A stretch of DNA of 64,000 nt. Source: Aplidium turbinatum. Its lineage: Eukaryota > Chordata > Ascidiacea > Aplousobranchia > Polyclinidae. Both the position numbers and the translations under genes were made by a program. Of the stretch, positions 37,401-52,400 are shown piece by piece. The number at the start of each line of letters is the position of its first letter. Position 1 is the stretch's first letter. Below the pieces are notes generated by a model, which saw only the letters and a program-made list of their open reading frames with translations, was not told where the DNA came from and did not search any database. The DNA is taken from contig OU964919.1 in the NCBI GenBank assembly GCA_918807975.1, forward strand, positions 16,386,001 through 16,450,000. Direction: 5' to 3'.

Positions 37401-40400
37401 TTTCACTTTATTGTGAAAAGAGTTGTGAATATTGTTTCCACAATAGTGATGATATTACAAAATAAATAAATATGTTTATTTTCCTGAAACCGCAAAAAAT
37501 GGTTAAAAAAATACAGCTGTTTTTTATTGTAATACAGCAACCTTTTTCTGGAATGTTAATCCAAGGCACCAAATTTCAGGTACAAATCACCAGAAAAGCC
37601 TATTGTGGGTGTGGGTTCTCTTCACGTCACTTTTCACAGTGACGGAGTGTATAACCTTCGGGGGTTCCAGGCAACATACTCTAGTAAGTGACATATGCAT
37701 TAAACTGAAAACGTAAAAGCCTCTTCTTAAAAATAGAGTTCCAAACAGGATAACCTTTGCTCAAGATTTATGCCTTTGACGTTTGTTTAATTTATGATAG
37801 TAGGTTATATGTTCATACAAAAAGAAAAAGCTGTAAACAAATTGTTTGGAAGCAGCAGGAATGCAAACTTATATTTCCAATCTTCTTCTTCTTGCTTATG
37901 AGGCAGCAATTCAGGTAACATCTCTCAACTACTGCATTACTGCAACCAGTGCACTGTATCAGTGTTGGGGGCTATTAGGTATACATGTGCCGTAGGTCGG
38001 AAAATTTCACAATGTTATATGATGTTTTGTGCTGTTTGAGCTTCGCCACAAGCGCAGGCTGATGAGTCACACAAGCCCCATTGAAACATATTATGCTTAA
38101 AGCGACCACCAGTACGGAGGCAGTTTAAAGTTACACATTCTTTTCTTGGCAGGTCTGAGCCAGATGGTAGGGTGGTGCCTAGTTTACTTTGGTGCATGGT
38201 GTCTGGTGTACTTTGGTGTCTGGTGTAACTTGAAACATCTGGCCGTTAGGTGTTTTTCCAGCAGTCTCTCCATGACTGCACGACGTCAAAGTAAACTTTA
38301 TGGAGTGCCGCGATGTGCTTAGAAAAAGGGCGCCCAGAAGGCAAGCGCTGGCGTGTGACTTGTTAGGCTGTGTATCAAGGACTACAGTGTGGAGAAGATG
38401 GCGATCATTGACCTCTGCCTTTAATGCAAGTCGTTTGGTGGAGTTCTCTCTGCCCTGCGTAACGATATTTCCAAAAAATAGAAGAACTCTTTTTTTTCAA
38501 AACGTAAAATGAAAATCATTAACTTCGAAAATATGCGGCTCAAATTCATTAGCTCAGTAACTGGGAAAGAGAAGAAAGAAAGTATAGTTTGGATTTCTTG
38601 CAGCAGAATGGTCACCAGCAATCGCAAGAGTGATGAAGATTAATACTGAAATTTGTAATTTGACGCACTGTTTTCTTCAGGCTGTAATTCAGAAACATAA
38701 TTTTATTGTGTGCAGTAGAGATCTGAATCTCAATGCACCCCAACGATATGCAATTAGTTCTATTAGCAGTGACATAGCTTTCTGTTATCAATTCTGAACT
38801 TTTCTTTAAGCACGTATTTACAAAGTTAATAAAATGATAAATGATATTTGTTTATGTTGATATTTCCTGCGGTGAATATAGAACGTGTTCTTAAAACTAC
38901 TTTGCATTAACCGTTAAAGGCTTGTTTGCCTTACATGGGTTATGGTTATCATATCTAAGTAGCCTACTTTGTATTTCTTTAATGGTGTCTGCCTTTGTAA
39001 GAACATATCTTGAGCACAGTTACGTTTTGACGATTCTAACCACGCAGATAGCTGTCTTGGAGCAAAACATTAAATCAATAATTTTTATAAACCATTTTTT
39101 ATCAGTTCTCGATGGATTTAACCCATGTGATCCCAATCCTTGCGGTCATGGGGACTGCAGCAGACAAGAAGACAAAATACGAACAAAATGCGACTGTTAT
39201 CCAGGGTAAGAAGTATCATAAAATTTTTGTGCCCACGTTTTCAGAGAGTGTAGTTGTTCATTAGTTCTAGCCGTTTCACGTTTGGATCATATCAGAGTGG
39301 TGAAGCCATGACAGCGAGACATGAATTTGCTTTAAAGGATTGACATATGATAAAGAGTTATTAATTATAAGTAACGTATACTTAATTTGCAATAAGTGAC
39401 CATAGCCTAATATAATCAATGTGCATTTTTATGACAAATAAAACTTTAGGCTCATTGTAGTAATGAGCGACAACCAATACTCCCATACGTGAAGACTTAA
39501 CTTTGTGTTTACATCTACAAAGAAAATTACATTGTTCGGTATACAAAAACAACATGTGTAACTGACATCCGAGTGATAGCATTGTAAGCTATTCAAAAAG
39601 TACAATGCACTATGAAGTTAAGTTATTGATTGATCGATCACCTGCTGTTTTTTGTAGAAATACGTGCTTGAGGTTGCAAGTAACAACAAAAAATGTAGCC
39701 GGTAGCGCGTTGATTCAAGGGTAGCTTACTTTTTGACCCGCCCCCAGGTCAGGCAGATGATTTTAGGCGCCAGAAACGTTTTTCTGGAACACCGAATCAT
39801 GACGAGAACAATGATGAATGTTTTTGCTACAGTGTACTTGCATTCAGTCAAACTTGGAGAAAACTGCTTTTTGAGAAAAAACTAGTAGTTTTTGGATTTC
39901 ACATCAGCCTAGACAACATTTTCCTATTAACGGCCTTGGATGTAGTTTATCTCATTATATTAGTAGAGCCAACATCAACGGTCGCATACCACAAATAACG
40001 CACACAATCTTTTTGAAAAGTCTATTTGTGACAAAAATACCGCACAATGAACATTTTGCTTTAATAGTTTTACATACAACCGGAATTATCAAATCGACTG
40101 AGTCTGACCGTCACCTTCGACATGAAGGTCACGGTCTGACTGACTGTCATAATAATACAGGTTTTTTAACTTGGGGTGATTTTTAAATTGTTAAACTTAG
40201 ATTTTCAAGCATTAAACAGATGTCTCCTCATCCGGAACCACACAACTTTCCATTTCTGCTTTATTTAAAAAAAAAATGTGACTACAATGCAGTTGGTTAG
40301 TTTTGTTGTTACCAAACTGTAATAATAAAAATGATTGCATTTATCGCAGGACAACTGGAGAAAGATGCGACGTCGACATTAAGGAATGCGAATCAAATCC

Positions 40401-43400
40401 TTGTCAGAATGGTGCTCGTTGTGACGACACCTCAGAAATAAACAAGTATATATGCTCTTGTACACTTCGGTGGGAAGGAACGAACTGTGAACTGGGTAAG
40501 CAAAGTTTCTGCTGAAAATGTCATAGTAAGAGAAATGAATGCATCCACTTAGTAGAAACATATTCGCGTTTATGTTTAATTTGGCCCACATGATTGAATG
40601 CAATCGGCGGCTGGGCAATGATTGAATGTCTGAAATGATTATGTTATTGCAATACAGAATGCAGTGGGCAATAATGTTTTTGTATTTAAAACTTTTTGAA
40701 AGGCATAAATAATTTATTTTTATACTGTGAATACTTCTTGATTTACCATTGTGCGTCAGGTTTGACATTTCAAAACAATGCTAGACTACAGTATGTAAAT
40801 TGACATGTCCCGATATTCTTCTTTATGTGGTTATTTTCTTCGCTTAGGAATATAGACATTTTAAAGGAAGCATTACCCAACAATCTAATTTATTCCAAGT
40901 TTTGACCTTGGGTATAGCACAGCAGCCATGGTTTCTCTTTGATCCAGGCACTCATGCATATTGATTTCCATTGATAGAGCAATATCTGAAAAGTTCAAGC
41001 GTTGCTTTTTTCGTGTTCTTTTCTACAAATGCGTGAAATCAACCGAGTCGTTTTAGTAAATTTTTAGAACTGGTCGATTTGCACTCCAAACAACTTATTT
41101 TAGATCAGAGGTGACAAACCTGCGGCCCGCGGGCCGCATATGCTGCCCGTCAAAGAATTTTATGAGGCCGGCAAAACAATTTGACAATCGCTCATGCATT
41201 AAAGACATCTCAAAGCTGTTTTATGGTTCACTGGTACACCTTTCCTTTGCTATTTTCTAGCCCTAACCACTAACTTTCAGGGTTTAAAGTTAGAAAATAG
41301 GAAAGCTATAAAGTAAAGTTGTGAAAATTTTTCAATTTTATTTTTATTTCATTTTTATTCACCAATTTCACCTTGTATTTTTGGTCGATTCCAATCTATG
41401 ACGTCACGATTAAAAAGTTGTGTGGCCCGATAACTCATGTGTAATTGATAAAGTGGCCCGCGACCGCAAAAAGGTTTGTCACCCCTGTTCTAGATCATGC
41501 TAAACTAATCATTCGTAAACTATTGGCTAAATTCGACCTCGCTATCCTCAGAAAAATGATTAAACGTGGTGTTGTTTCCATTAAGTTCCCTAAAGATTGT
41601 CAGTTACATCCGATAATGAAACGACAATAGGCTAGCTTGTGTCTTAAAACGCCCAATAGGCCTAGGTAAATTTAAAAACTCTGCTGCAAGCAATCAACGT
41701 AGAACGGTATTGCTTTTAGAAAAGCCCCCGCCTTGTTCTAATCCACCTTGTTTGAATGGTGGAACTTGTGAAGAAGTGGAGGACTATCAGTACAAGTGTC
41801 ATTGTGCGGAAGCTTACGAAGGAGTGGATTGTGAAATTGGTAAGAACAGCATATAAATTGTTTATGGAGTGGCTCACTTAAAGTAGCCTAGGCTATGTGT
41901 TTCTAAACCAGGAGTAGGATTATCTTTGCTGTGCATCAACGACTTTATAGAAACACTATATTTTACTGTAAATGCATACTACTTTCACTTTCTTCCATTA
42001 GTTTTACTTTTAATATCTTCTAAAGAGCAGGATGCTAATATTTCAACCACATTTGCAAGACAAGGATAAGATAAAAGTAAAAAACTGAGCTCACCCTTTA
42101 ATTGATTGATGTGATCTTTATCCTCGGACTGGGAAACCTTCTTTGAGAGTTTTATCCTGTCGGTTTCGCATACTTGTAGACTTAGAGGCTTTGAACCACT
42201 GAGCGGGGAACCACTTGTTGTCGGGGAATTATTCCGTCCACTATGTGCCGCTGAATAAAGAGTGGTCCTGAAATGAGTTGCTCAAGCGCACACTCCGAGA
42301 GCCGAACCAGCGCCGCTTGATCTTGATTTCTTGAGCCAAGCACATCACCATTGAGTTAACGGTGCGGACGGGGCTTTGTTTATACTGTCAAAACATGCGG
42401 CCAGTAGGCCTACACTTCTTTTGGGTAAGTTCAACTTGGAAGAAAACAATATACAACATTGTTGTAATAGCAAACCCTTTGCTGCAATATTGCTGCAATA
42501 ATAAAGAGCTTTTTGATGTGACACGTTTCTGTGTCGCAGTCTGTGTGTACGCGAGTGTCAATGGCTTATCTGTAAGCTTATGCCAGTGGGAGAAACTCTA
42601 CATTTTTGATACAAATGCTGCGCAGGTTTGCTTTGAAAATCTTTTGACGAAGATACAGTATTGTGACGTGTAATTTTAGAAACTGGGTGTGGGAATCCTG
42701 GAATACCATACCTGGCAGAAGGAAGAAGATTCTTTGAAGGCACAAAGTTGAACTTTTCATGCTCAGATGGTTATCTCCTAGATGGGCAGAATAAAATTGT
42801 TTGCCTCGATGGAACTTGGTCTCCTCCCATGCCAGAATGCATTAGTATGTTTATAACAGGAATATTACTGTACCACAGTGTACTTTTAGATGACCAATCT
42901 GTCTTTGGAAAAACAGTGTTTTTAATCAATTCATAATAATAAAAAGTTAAATTTATTTGATTGATGATGTAGGCTGCTTACTAGATAAATTAGTTTTACA
43001 ACATTAAATTAGACTGTATGAAAAAAGAAATAACTTTTAACTACAATATAAATCTTCTGTTTTTACAGCTTTTGTAAAGCACAATCAGCAATAAAATAAA
43101 AACAGTTAATGCAACCCTAGAATGCATGATGAGGGTCAGAAGTGACCCAGTAATGAGGCTTAGTGAAAAATATTGTTGCATGCTTTGGCACTTTTGGTTT
43201 GCATCTAATTCTCAGTTTTGTGGACTCACAAAGGTTAATTCTTGTTACAAACAAAAGCATTTTAGTAAAATTGTTTTTGTATTTCTACCCTTAATTCATA
43301 TAATAGCGGCCAATTATTCATACGGTCCTACTTGTTTAAGCGGCCTAATCTTTGTAAAGAATAACAAACAACGCACAAGAGTAGTAAGTAAATGTTAGTT

Positions 43401-46400
43401 TCGACTTGTAAATGTGTTAACCCTCAGTGTTAACCTGCCACAAGCACATTTGATTTTATACCACATTTATATAGTTATGAATATGAATGGTCTTGTAAAT
43501 GTATTAACCCAAAGTGGTGACGCACATTTGATTTTATGTGAGAAAGGTGAATCGCAAAGTGCAAAGTCCGAATTGCGTGAAGCGATATAATTGTGTAATC
43601 GGGTTCGTTTTTCTCACGATAGGATACTGATAAAAAGGCATTATGAAATAATGAATTGAAAAATGAATCTTTCCTAGCAAAAACATAAGATGCAATCAAC
43701 AGACATACGTCATCCAAGCATCAAAAAGTGGTAACGCTAAGTGGTGACGCTATATCAAATGTAGTGACGCTAAATGGTGACGGTTAACTCCGCACTAATT
43801 TTCTAAATTATAAAACAAAAATGTCTTATCACGAGCCTAAAAGAATGCATAGGCTACATAAGATTCACTTACATACCCTACACAGAATTACATGCTAAAC
43901 CTGATTGTAACCATTTTCTTTGCAAACCTTCATTACATCATTTTTTTAAACGCTTTACCAGGGAAACAACCTACAGTATGTTTGCGGTTATTTAACGTTA
44001 CAGGATACCTTTGTGTCATCGCTTTTGTTTCATGATGCTTTGCATTGAATGTATTAATTGCGAAATCGTTTTAATTTCGTAGGCTTTCATAATTACCTTG
44101 CTTTAATTTCTTTCATTACAATTACACTGCATACATTACATAAAGAGCTTGTAAATGATGTGATTTTAACTATTTTTTATCTTCGCTTCGAAGTACTGCC
44201 ATAATTGTTATTACAATACAATGCCTAAACAGTATACCTAAAGCATATACTTGAAGATCATAAAGGTTTATTAACGTTATTTGTATAATGTTTCTTGCTC
44301 AACCAACATAAAAATATCAATCTCACAAAATAACTAAAGTAGTGTTGTTGATTTAAATTGTAGATCTTTTGGTTCTAGGCATATAGAACATCACGATTTG
44401 AAATACCAACGCAAAATATATCAAAATCATGAACACGGTTATATTGCCAACATTAACAGACGGAGCAGAAACATAGTCATTCACAAAACAACAAACAAGA
44501 AATCTGGCCGCGGCGCAAAGAAACATGGAAAGAATAATATTAAACATAAATAGGAAAGACAAGATTAGAAATGAAGTCATCACAAACAAAACTTGTATTA
44601 AAGATGTTATAGAAACAACAACAAACCTAAAGTGGCAACCACAGAATGGACACGAAGATATGCAAGAAGAACTAGAGGGAGACCAAAAAGAAGATGGCGA
44701 GATGCCATAGAAGAAAAGATTGGAATCACCTGGATGAGAACAGCAAAAGACAGAATGGTGTGGAAACATATGTGGAGGCCATCTGCCAGCAGTGGCATGA
44801 CCGGTTGATGTTGATGATATATCAACGCATGTTTGTTCTTCTTCCCGTGCAACACGTAGTGCGGGCCGATCGCGTTGAAGTTAGCAAACTGTGTGTATGC
44901 GTATGGACCTAAAAATTATAGATCGGTTAATATGTAGGATTTAATTAAGATGATTTCATAAAAGTTTTGTTAACTTTTTATCGGTTTGGTTGTAGCCATG
45001 TTTTTTCGTAAAGTTGTTTGCTTGCAGGAATAGAGTTTTCACTGTTGATTCTGATGGATAGGTCTATTGGTTCGATTCCAGAGCTTTCCAAATGCTGGGT
45101 TTTGTTCATGCTGAATGTGTTATTTTGGTAAATCAATGAGGTTTCACTATTTTTTGGCTTGTATGGGTTAGTTAATTTCGTTATACTTTAATTCTTTTAT
45201 TCAGTGGTTTGCTTTTAGTTTAATGTAAAGTAATTAGTCAAAGGGGTGCTTAGTCGCTTATTAGTTAGTTATATGTATTATAATCTATGACTGTCCAAAA
45301 GCTTAATAAATAATGCATTTTTGCATCTCTATTTCGGTTAATCTTCGTTTCGGTTTATGTTGGTTTTGTTAAACCTTTATTTCTTTAGGTCTACGTTTCT
45401 CTAAAACAGTGGTTTCAGCTAAACCTTTATATAGTAACGTTTGAAAAATATAACTAACCTGGAAATTAAAGTTGTTGGTATGATGTCACTTAAAGCTTAT
45501 AAGAATAATAGCTTTTTCAAAACAACGTTACTCTAAATTTGTTATTGTTTTTTTGCACGAATAAATTTTTATTTTAGATGATGCTAATTCCAGCTAAACA
45601 ATCAACATTCCTTTTATGCAATAAGAACACCCAAATGAACAGCTATAGAACAAATTGTTGCATATACTTCTGCAATCTGACAACTAGAAAAAAAATCAAA
45701 AGCTCTAACAGAATGCGAGCACAAATTTTGCAACATGTAATGACATCTGATGATAAAAACACACAAACAAATCTTCGAACACAAATTTTAACGTTACAAA
45801 TTATGCAAAAGAAACTTGCGATATTTTGTTGTATTTTCTTAAGCTTGTAAAAATAAAATTGCAATTTGTTGAAGATATTTTTTAAGTTTGTAAAAGAAAA
45901 TTTAAGTATGTGGCTTAAAATAATTTTTCATGTGTATGTTTTCAGAGATAAACTTTCAGATTACAATTTGTTGAAACTATTTTTTTTATTTTCAGTTTGT
46001 AAGTTATGGAACTTAAAAGTTTGCAGCTAGTCAGTTAATTTTTGTTTTGATTTGTCAATCATACAACTTAAAAGTTTATAGTTTGTTAAAAAAAAATTTT
46101 TAGTTGTTGGTTTTCACAAGTAAAGCTTTGTGATTTATTAAAATTATTTATTTTCATTTTTGCAAGTAACAGAACTAACTTTTTCAATTTCTTAAAATAA
46201 TTTTAGAGTAAAAACTTTCAGTTTACAGTTTGTTGAAATAGTTCTTTTATTTCTTTCAAGGATAATACATCTGCTTATTTATTTATTTGTTTAATTTTTA
46301 TATGTTACACAATTCAGTTTGTAACGTTTTAGCATAGAAAATCAAGATGAGGTATTTCCAGCAACTTAAAGCACGCTTATGATTTTATATATTTATGAAT

Positions 46401-49400
46401 ATGAATGGACTTGTAAATGTATTAATCCTAAGTGGTGAAGCACATTTGATTTTATGTGAGAAAGGTAAATCGCAAAGTACAAAGGCCGAATTAAGTGAAG
46501 CGACATAATTGTGTAACCGGGTTCGCTTCATAATTCACACGATAGGATATTGATGAAAAGGCACCTTATTATGAAATAATTAAAAAATGCTCATAACATA
46601 TATAAAGTATAAAAAGGGTGGAATGAATGTTTTTTTTATGTGATAGTTTGGAAAACATGGAGAAACAAATCTCACCAATCTATGCGCCACAACCGTATGA
46701 ATATAAACCATTGTATGAGGCTGAACAAGGCTTAGCTAACGAATCAAAACTTAAACGTGCTTCAGCAAAAGTTGTTGACATCGCCAGTACTTTCAATGTG
46801 AAGCATGAAATTGAATTTAATCCTCACTTAAGACGAGCTTCATTATCTGTTTGCGTCGGAAGAAAAGCGTTTCATCCTGAACAACTTTGCAAAGTCGCGA
46901 AAAAGCTAATTGTGAAACAACCGTTTTTTGCTTTTCCCTCCACGAAAAATATCTTACCAATTTTATACTGGAGCAAAGAAGAAGATTCAAATTATTGTTC
47001 TCATAGTCAGCATATCCAGCGTGTTAAAGAGGAGCTCCTACCTCAACAAATTGATTTGAATTTTACCAATGGGAAAGTTTACGCGCCAGCTGCCTATCTC
47101 TCGTATATTATCGATGGGAAAGTGAATGTGAAGGTTTATCATGAAGCGTGTCCCTTGCCAACTCCAGAAGATCAACACCAATTACAAGAAATCCTCAAAT
47201 ATTTAAAAGTCCTAAAAGATCAAACACCCAGCGCTTTTCGACCTCAAAAACGTATTAAATTAGATTCGATTCTGTGATTGTTTTGCACCATTTGTCAATA
47301 AAATATGATTGAAACTGTGCTGTCTTGTTTCTTTTATCAGTCAGCACATAAGTTTTATTAAACAACAAGATTTCCAATAAAAAACACAGCAAAAATAAGT
47401 CGTAAAGCACATAGACACATACACAAATTATATTGATAATGGCAAAGTAGTGACATCATCAGAACAGACGATACGTTTCGCATAAAAATACGCCAATCCT
47501 TTTTTAGTTTGATGATATGTGTAAATTTTGTTTCTACATTCTGATAATTAGAGAAAAAAAATCAACAAACCTAACGCAAAACTACATCACTATTGTTGCC
47601 TAAACTTAAGACAAGCATGAAAAAATACAAATTCTAGCAGAATGCGAGCACAAATTTTGCAACACGTAATGACACCTGATGATAAAAACACACAAACAAA
47701 TCTCCAAACACAGATTTTAACGTTAGAAATTATGCAACAGAAACTTGCGATATTTTGTTGTAGTTTCTTAAGCTTGTAAAAATAAAATTGTAATTTGCTG
47801 AAAATATTTTTAGTTCGTAAAAGAAAATTTAAGTTTTTGACTTGAAATAATTTTTCATGTGCATGTTTTCAGAGCTAAACTTTCAGATTAAAATTTGTTG
47901 AAACTATTTTTTTTTTCAGTTTGTAAGTTATGGAACTTATCAGTTTGTAGTTTGTTAAATATTTTAGTTGTTGGTTTTTGCAATGAAAACTTTGTGATTT
48001 GTTAAAATTATTGTTCAGTATGTAAACGAAAATTTAAGTTGTGATTTAAAATAATTTTTCGTGTGTATGCTATTAGAATATTTTTTTAGTTTACAATTTG
48101 TCAAAACTACTTTTTTAGTATTTAAATTAAGATAATAATAACTCAAGTTGATAGTTTTCTTGTACATAGTTTGTTTGAAGCAAAAAAAAATTATGATAAT
48201 GTTTAGTTTACAATAACTTATTACTACTTATTGCGAATTAATGTGAGTTACTCTTAGATTGATATTTTGTTTTCTTATTTCTAAAAAATAATACATCGGC
48301 TTATCTATTTTTTATATGTTACACAATTCAGTTTGTAAAGTTTTTAGAGTAAAAAAAAATCAAGTTAAAGTATTCCAGCAACCATATCGGGGTTCTTGAA
48401 CGCATAAGATGTGGCTACTCAAAGCGCACTTATAATTTGCAAACTCTTCAAACACTTTCGATGTGTCACATTAAACTTTTAAATGGCAACACCATGTACT
48501 TAAGGTTTCACCTCCATTCTGTTCTGAAGTTTTTATTATTGAGCTGTTGGTTCTCTGATCGATCCCATGCTTCCATTTGTAAGAAGTATTAGTTGTCTTG
48601 TTAATACTGGGGTCACATTTTTTTTTTCACATTTTCAACCCTCCTGTTAGTTTTGTTAAAAACAAGCATGGTTTACTTTGTAAATGCTAAAACTTTTATG
48701 CTGGTAGTTTTATCAAGCATATTAGGATATATTACAATTCATCTGGAAAGATAAGGATTACCTAAAACTTGCTGTTTTAAAGTAACAACAAAATATTCTA
48801 TCTGACTCTTCCTTGTTTCTTCTCCATCTAAATTTGTTGTCTTATTATAAATCTCATGTACAAAATCATGCCCAATGGACATCTATCAATGTCATCATAC
48901 TTCTTCCACTAGATTTGTTCTATTGGCATGTATTATCGTACTTGTGATTGATGTTACACTAACGACAATTTATCAATCACCAAGCCAAGGTAGTCAACAA
49001 AACAACATGTTTAAAAAACATATTATAACTAGGTTATCCTACAAAATTATACCTATTTATGTTATTAACACATATATATAAAATATATTATAAATATTTA
49101 AATAGAATATAGTATTATATATTATATCTATTTATATGAACTTTAAGAATATATACTATAAATATTATAGTTTTTGTAACATATTATAACTAGGTTATCC
49201 TACAAAATTATACCTATTTATGTTATTAACACATATATATAAAATATATTATAAATATTTAAATAGAATATAGTATTATATATTATATCTATTTATATGA
49301 ACTTTAAGAATATATACTATAAATATTATAGTTTTTGTAAACATGTTGTTTTGTTGACTACCTTGGCTTGGTGATTGATAAATTGTCGTTAGTGTAACAT

Positions 49401-52400
49401 CAATCACAAGTACGATAATACATGCCAATAGAACAAATCTAGTGGAAGAAGTATGATGACATTGATAGATGTCCATTGGGCATGATTTTGTACATGAGAT
49501 TTATAATAAGACAACAAATTTAGATGGAGAAGAAACAAGGAAGAGTCAGATAGAATATTTTGTTGTTACTTTAAAACAGCAAGTTTTAGGTAATCCTTAT
49601 CTTTCCAGATGAATTGTAATATATCCTAATATGCTTGATAAAACTACCAGCATAAAAGTTTTAGCATTTACAAAGTAAACCATGCTTGTTTTTAACAAAA
49701 CTAACAGGAGGGTTGAAAATGTGAAAAAAAAAATGTGACCCCAGTATTAACAAGACAACTAATACTTCTTACAAATGGAAGCATGGGATCGATCAGAGAA
49801 CCAACAGCTCAATAATAAAAACTTCAGAACAGAATGGAGGTGAAACCTTAAGTACATGGTGTTGCCATTTAAAAGTTTAATGTGACACATCGAAAGTGTT
49901 TGAAGAGTTTGCAAATTATAAGTGCGCTTTGAGTAGCCACATCTTATGCGTTCAAGAACCCCGATATGGTTGCTGGAATACTTTAACTTGATTTTTTTTT
50001 ACTCTAAAAACTTTACAAACTGAATTGTGTAACATATAAAAAATAGATAAGCCGATGTATTATTTTTTAGAAATAAGAAAACAAAATATCAATCTAAGAG
50101 TAACTCACATTAATTCGCAATAAGTAGTAATAAGTTATTGTAAACTAAACATTATCATAATTTTTTTTTGCTTCAAACAAACTATGTACAAGAAAACTAT
50201 CAACTTGAGTTATTATTATCTTAATTTAAATACTAAAAAAGTAGTTTTGACAAATTGTAAACTAAAAAAATATTCTAATAGCATACACACGAAAAATTAT
50301 TTTAAATCACAACTTAAATTTTCGTTTACATACTGAACAATAATTTTAACAAATCACAAAGTTTTCATTGCAAAAACCAACAACTAAAATATTTAACAAA
50401 CTACAAACTGATAAGTTCCATAACTTACAAACTGAAAAAAAAAATAGTTTCAACAAATTTTAATCTGAAAGTTTAGCTCTGAAAACATGCACATGAAAAA
50501 TTATTTCAAGTCAAAAACTTAAATTTTCTTTTACGAACTAAAAATATTTTCAGCAAATTACAATTTTATTTTTACAAGCTTAAGAAACTACAACAAAATA
50601 TCGCAAGTTTCTGTTGCATAATTTCTAACGTTAAAATCTGTGTTTGGAGATTTGTTTGTGTGTTTTTATCATCAGGTGTCATTACGTGTTGCAAAATTTG
50701 TGCTCGCATTCTGCTAGAATTTGTATTTTTTCATGCTTGTCTTAAGTTTAGGCAACAATAGTGATGTAGTTTTGCGTTAGGTTTGTTGATTTTTTTTCTC
50801 TAATTATCAGAATGTAGAAACAAAATTTACACATATCATCAAACTAAAAAAGGATTGGCGTATTTTTATGCGAAACGTATCGTCTGTTCTGATGATGTCA
50901 CTACTTTGCCATTATCAATATAATTTGTGTATGTGTCTATGTGCTTTACGACTTATTTTTGCTGTGTTTTTTATTGGAAATCTTGTTGTTTAATAAAACT
51001 TATGTGCTGACTGATAAAAGAAACAAGACAGCACAGTTTCAATCATATTTTATTGACAAATGGTGCAAAACAATCACAGAATCGAATCTAATTTAATACG
51101 TTTTTGAGGTCGAAAAGCGCTGGGTGTTTGATCTTTTAGGACTTTTAAATATTTGAGGATTTCTTGTAATTGGTGTTGATCTTCTGGAGTTGGCAAGGGA
51201 CACGCTTCATGATAAACCTTCACATTCACTTTCCCATCGATAATATACGAGAGATAGGCAGCTGGCGCGTAAACTTTCCCATTGGTAAAATTCAAATCAA
51301 TTTGTTGAGGTAGGAGCTCCTCTTTAACACGCTGGATATGCTGACTATGAGAACAATAATTTGAATCTTCTTCTTTGCTCCAGTATAAAATTGGTAAGAT
51401 ATTTTTCGTGGAGGGAAAAGCAAAAAACGGTTGTTTCACAATTAGCTTTTTCGCGACTTTGCAAAGTTGTTCAGGATGAAACGCTTTTCTTCCGACGCAA
51501 ACAGATAATGAAGCTCGTCTTAAGTGAGGATTAAATTCAATTTCATGCTTCACATTGAAAGTACTGGCGATGTCAACAACTTTTGCTGAAGCACGTTTAA
51601 GTTTTGATTCGTTAGCTAAGCCTTGTTCAGCCTCATACAATGGTTTATATTCATACGGTTGTGGCGCATAGATTGGTGAGATTTGTTTCTCCATGTTTTC
51701 CAAACTATCACATAAAAAAAACATTCATTCCACCCTTTTTATACTTTATATATGTTATGAGCATTTTTTAATTATTTCATAATAAGGTGCCTTTTCATCA
51801 ATATCCTATCGTGTGAATTATGAAGCGAACCCGGTTACACAATTATGTCGCTTCACTTAATTCGGCCTTTGTACTTTGCGATTTACCTTTCTCACATAAA
51901 ATCAAATGTGCTTCACCACTTAGGATTAATACATTTACAAGTCCATTCATATTCATAAATATATAAAATCATAAGCGTGCTTTAAGTTGCTGGAAATACC
52001 TCATCTTGATTTTCTATGCTAAAACGTTACAAACTGAATTGTGTAACATATAAAAATTAAACAAATAAATAAATAAGCAGATGTATTATCCTTGAAAGAA
52101 ATAAAAGAACTATTTCAACAAACTGTAAACTGAAAGTTTTTACTCTAAAATTATTTTAAGAAATTGAAAAAGTTAGTTCTGTTACTTGCAAAAATGAAAA
52201 TAAATAATTTTAATAAATCACAAAGCTTTACTTGTGAAAACCAACAACTAAAAATTTTTTTTTAACAAACTATAAACTTTTAAGTTGTATGATTGACAAA
52301 TCAAAACAAAAATTAACTGACTAGCTGCAAACTTTTAAGTTCCATAACTTACAAACTGAAAATAAAAAAAATAGTTTCAACAAATTGTAATCTGAAAGTT

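Noticed and set aside
44353-44769. 138-codon hydrophobic membrane protein on the minus strand of the left arm
   Set aside because: It is antisense to a recognisable LINE RT scrap ([10 protein letters not shown]), so it is most likely a shadow frame. The same applies to its mirror at 53582-53998.
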